Shown: in pieces, positions 62,122 through 64,000 of the stretch
Position numbering within the stretch: position 1 is the first letter of the stretch
Layout: every line of letters begins with the position of its first letter
Source: Desulfosporosinus sp. HMP52
GTDB lineage: Bacteria > Bacillota > Desulfitobacteriia > Desulfitobacteriales > Desulfitobacteriaceae
NCBI RefSeq assembly: GCF_000765145.1
Contig: NZ_JMGA01000024.1
Location: forward strand, 1-64,000
Length of the DNA: 64,000 bases
Reading direction: 5' to 3'
Made by a program: the position numbers and the translations under genes
The notes under the pieces: model-generated
What the model was told of the DNA's origin: nothing
Databases searched by the model: none
The model's input: only the letters and a program-made list of their open reading frames with translations

Positions 62122-62706
62122 CTAACGACCAAGTATATGGCATGCCCTTTCATAACCTTTAACAATTAATCCCGATGAATCTTTTTTTGAGATTATTTTT
62201 GCTGGTATTCCTCCAACCGTAACATTGCTAGGAACGTCTTTATTAACGACAGCGTTTGCTCCGATCGTTACATTATCACCAATCGTTATTCCCACAAATA
62301 ATTTTGCCCCAGGGGCAATATAGACATTATTACCGATGGTTGGGCTCTTTTGATTAAATACCCCTATGTTGACCGCTGAATGAATTCTACAGTTATTTCC
62401 AACCCGCACATCTGGATGTACAACAATACTTCCCCAATGAGCAATACTAAGTCCTGGACCAAAGACGTGCCGTGGAATCGTAAATCCCAGCTTCGTCGAG
62501 AGCCTCATTAGTTTTAGTTTTAGAATGGCTAAAAAAATTCGCCCTAAAATATCTTTCCTGCAGTTTTCATAGTATTCCGCTTTCCTTAACGTCAGCTGAA
62601 AATAAATGAGTGGTTGAGAAAATCTAAACACCCATCTGTACCGGGTTTGATAATGAGCAGCTAAGTCCGCTGTAACATAGAGCTTATAATCTTGCTTGGA
62701 TTGAAT
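62122..62706 (-). CDS. Serine O-acetyltransferase-like hexapeptide-repeat protein
   Basis: A left-handed beta-helix acyltransferase: N-terminal helices (TLRKAEYYENCR), then hexapeptide repeats (GLSIAHWGSIVVHPDVRVG, IGNNVYIAPGAKLFVG, IGANAVVNKDVPSNV) and GGIPAKII. Catalytic His of IAHWG present. It resembles CysE-like serine acetyltransferases and sugar/colanic acetyltransferases. From GTG 62631 it has 169 aa, but homology-like sequence continues upstream (QDYKLYVTADLAAHYQTRYR) to ATT 62706/ATC 62709 after GGGGGT, with no ATG; I take the longer form (about 194 aa). Between rodA and PBP2, perhaps modifying envelope precursors. Confidence 0.75.
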   Translation of the reverse strand: MQSKQDYKLYVTADLAAHYQTRYRWVFRFSQPLIYFQLTLRKAEYYENCRKDILGRIFLAILKLKLMRLSTKLGFTIPRHVFGPGLSIAHWGSIVVHPDVRVGNNCRIHSAVNIGVFNQKSPTIGNNVYIAPGAKLFVGITIGDNVTIGANAVVNKDVPSNVTVGGIPAKIISKKDSSGLIVKGYERACHILGR

Positions 62707-62736
62707 GATCTTAAACTACCCCCTAAGTCATGTGAG

Positions 62737-63903
62737 CTATTTAAATAGCAACCGACGACTTCTCAGATTAATATTTAGTAAGAGTCCTATGGAGATCATA
62801 TTCGCCCACATTGCACTTCCGCCATAGCTGATGAATGGCAAGGGTATCCCAGTAACCGGCATAATACCAGAATTCATGCCAGCGTTGACAAGAATGTGAA
62901 ATGAAATCATAGTTATTATTCCCGATGCTATTAACACACCATACAAATCTCTCGCATGCATGGCAATATTAATACCGCGTAATAGGAATATTAAAAAGAA
63001 AAATAGTAGGGTAATTACTCCGATAAAACCAAACTCTTCACTAAACACTGCAAAAATAAAGTCGGTATGATGTTCTGGGAGGAAACTTAGTTGTCCCTGG
63101 GTTCCTTGGCGAAATCCTTTACCCCAAAATCCACCCGAGCCAAGTGCCCACATCGATTGAAGAATATTATAACCATCTCCTGCACTGTCTGAAGCCGGGT
63201 TTATAAAAACAGTCAGTCTTTTCAACTGATAATCTTTCATTGGAAGAGGCAACCCCTCGGCGAATTTGAGCCAACTTGGAAGGTTTGTTGAAAAATGTAG
63301 CCATAGTGCTATACCGACAGCAGTTACCCCTGTGAGTAATAACCCGCCAAACTTACGAATATTCGCTCCTGCTATAAACATCATCCCTATAAATATTGCC
63401 ATAAACACTAGGCTTGTCCCTAGATCAGGTTGTTTGAAAATAAGGAGCATAGGGACTAATACATATAAAAATGGCGCGATAAAATCTCTGAAACGATTCA
63501 GTTTACCCTGACGCTTTGCTAAAAAATCCGAAAACGAAAGGATCATAAGTATTTTTGCAAATTCCGAAGGTTGGATTGCAAAACTAGAAGTAATGGGTAT
63601 CCAACGAGTAGCACCTTTTGATTCACTTCCGAAAATAAATACTGCCGCAAGCAATAGGATATTAAACCCATAAATATACCCGCTGAATTTCTGTAACTCT
63701 TGGTAATCAATTTGATTAACCATAATAGCTAAGAAAATTCCACTTAAAATCCACATGGTTTGAAGCTCGACATAATAATACGGTTGCCCTTTCACAAGAT
63801 TGTAAGACGCAGTGCTTAAGACAATAAGGCTCGTCGCTAATAATAAGAGCACTGCCAGTAAAAACTGTAAGTCTATGTTTCTTAAATTTATCTTGTCAAA
63901 CAT
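62737..63903 (-). CDS. rodA: SEDS glycosyltransferase RodA
   Basis: A 388-aa membrane protein with ten helices and SEDS motifs: KGATRWIPI, FAIQPSEFAKI, HHTDFIFAVFSEEFGF and GIPLPFISYGGSAM. It polymerises peptidoglycan glycan strands at the lateral wall with PBP2. FtsW is similar, but pairing with mrdA marks it as RodA. ATG 63903 follows AAGGA; an earlier in-frame TTG is less likely. First of three genes in the elongation operon; the promoter is in the last 97 bases of the window or beyond. Confidence 0.93.
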   Translation of the reverse strand: MFDKINLRNIDLQFLLAVLLLLATSLIVLSTASYNLVKGQPYYYVELQTMWILSGIFLAIMVNQIDYQELQKFSGYIYGFNILLLAAVFIFGSESKGATRWIPITSSFAIQPSEFAKILMILSFSDFLAKRQGKLNRFRDFIAPFLYVLVPMLLIFKQPDLGTSLVFMAIFIGMMFIAGANIRKFGGLLLTGVTAVGIALWLHFSTNLPSWLKFAEGLPLPMKDYQLKRLTVFINPASDSAGDGYNILQSMWALGSGGFWGKGFRQGTQGQLSFLPEHHTDFIFAVFSEEFGFIGVITLLFFFLIFLLRGINIAMHARDLYGVLIASGIITMISFHILVNAGMNSGIMPVTGIPLPFISYGGSAMWANMISIGLLLNINLRSRRLLFK

Positions 63904-64000
63904 TCCATCATTCCTTCTCTCCTTCAATGGCGAAATTCATACAACGGCAAAAAAATATCTTCAATCCGTGAACTTTCCAAATAGAGTAGTAGAAGAGACA

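Noticed and set aside
1-64000. CRISPR arrays or replication origins
   Set aside because: No regularly spaced repeats of 24-37 bases and no DnaA-box cluster were seen.

Overview
Kind of organism. The window is AT-rich, has strong GGAGG-type ribosome binding sites and frequent GTG/TTG starts. It carries Firmicute hallmarks: SigI/RsgI, a VanW-domain protein, class B PBPs with PASTA, and a sporulation-type histidine kinase. It also carries a complete System I (Ccm) cytochrome c maturation operon, two Cd/Zn P-type ATPases and SPFH proteases-regulators. This fits an anaerobic, cytochrome-containing clostridium of the Desulfosporosinus/Desulfitobacterium type (Peptococcaceae). The assignment is inference from gene content only.

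Layout. (1) 1-13.0 kb is accessory: an IS21-type end, a serine resolvase, a 1023-aa HD-domain/SEC-C protein, a lipoprotein, an orphan controller-like XRE regulator with a palindromic operator, tRNA-Val(CAC), and a two-gene operon encoding a protein kinase-SF1 helicase fusion plus a winged-helix partner. It resembles a defence island. (2) 13-15.7 kb: a CPBP protease-like membrane protein and a frameshifted histidine kinase. (3) 15.8-19.4 kb: an iron(III) ABC importer (fbpABC) under a Fur box. (4) 19.6-22.4 kb: a CmtR-like sensor and Cd/Zn ATPase with tandem operators. (5) 22.4-31.7 kb: ccm operon with extra membrane proteins, followed by a two-component system. (6) 31.7-39.9 kb: UPF0060, DUF2680 protein, CDF exporter behind a NiCo-type riboswitch, chemoreceptor, cadC-zntA and a ZIP transporter. 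(7) 40-46.6 kb: sigI-rsgI, an M23 peptidase, a second paralogous two-component system and a TVP38-family protein. (8) 46.7-52.8 kb: a four-gene operon of PpiC foldase, CDF-HflK fusion, HflC and HflK. (9) 53-60 kb: a decay zone with broken NhaC, DMT transporter and PASTA-PBP genes and short fragments of genes intact elsewhere in the window, between VanW, a secreted protein and DedA. (10) 59.9-63.9 kb: rodA - acetyltransferase - PBP2 cell elongation operon.

How the parts connect. Metal homeostasis recurs: two ArsR-family/P-ATPase pairs, a riboswitch-controlled CDF, ZIP, Fbp, and a CDF domain fused to HflK with a Cys/His-rich foldase. A second theme is envelope stress. Direct repeats with an 11-bp period (TGTTAA-like half sites, as for OmpR/PhoB-class regulators) precede the chemoreceptor, DUF2680, dedA, M23 peptidase, sigI and PpiC-Hfl genes, and a TGTCAG version precedes the ccm operon beside a two-component system. 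The best candidates for undescribed biology are the CDF-SPFH fusion operon and the kinase-helicase pair.
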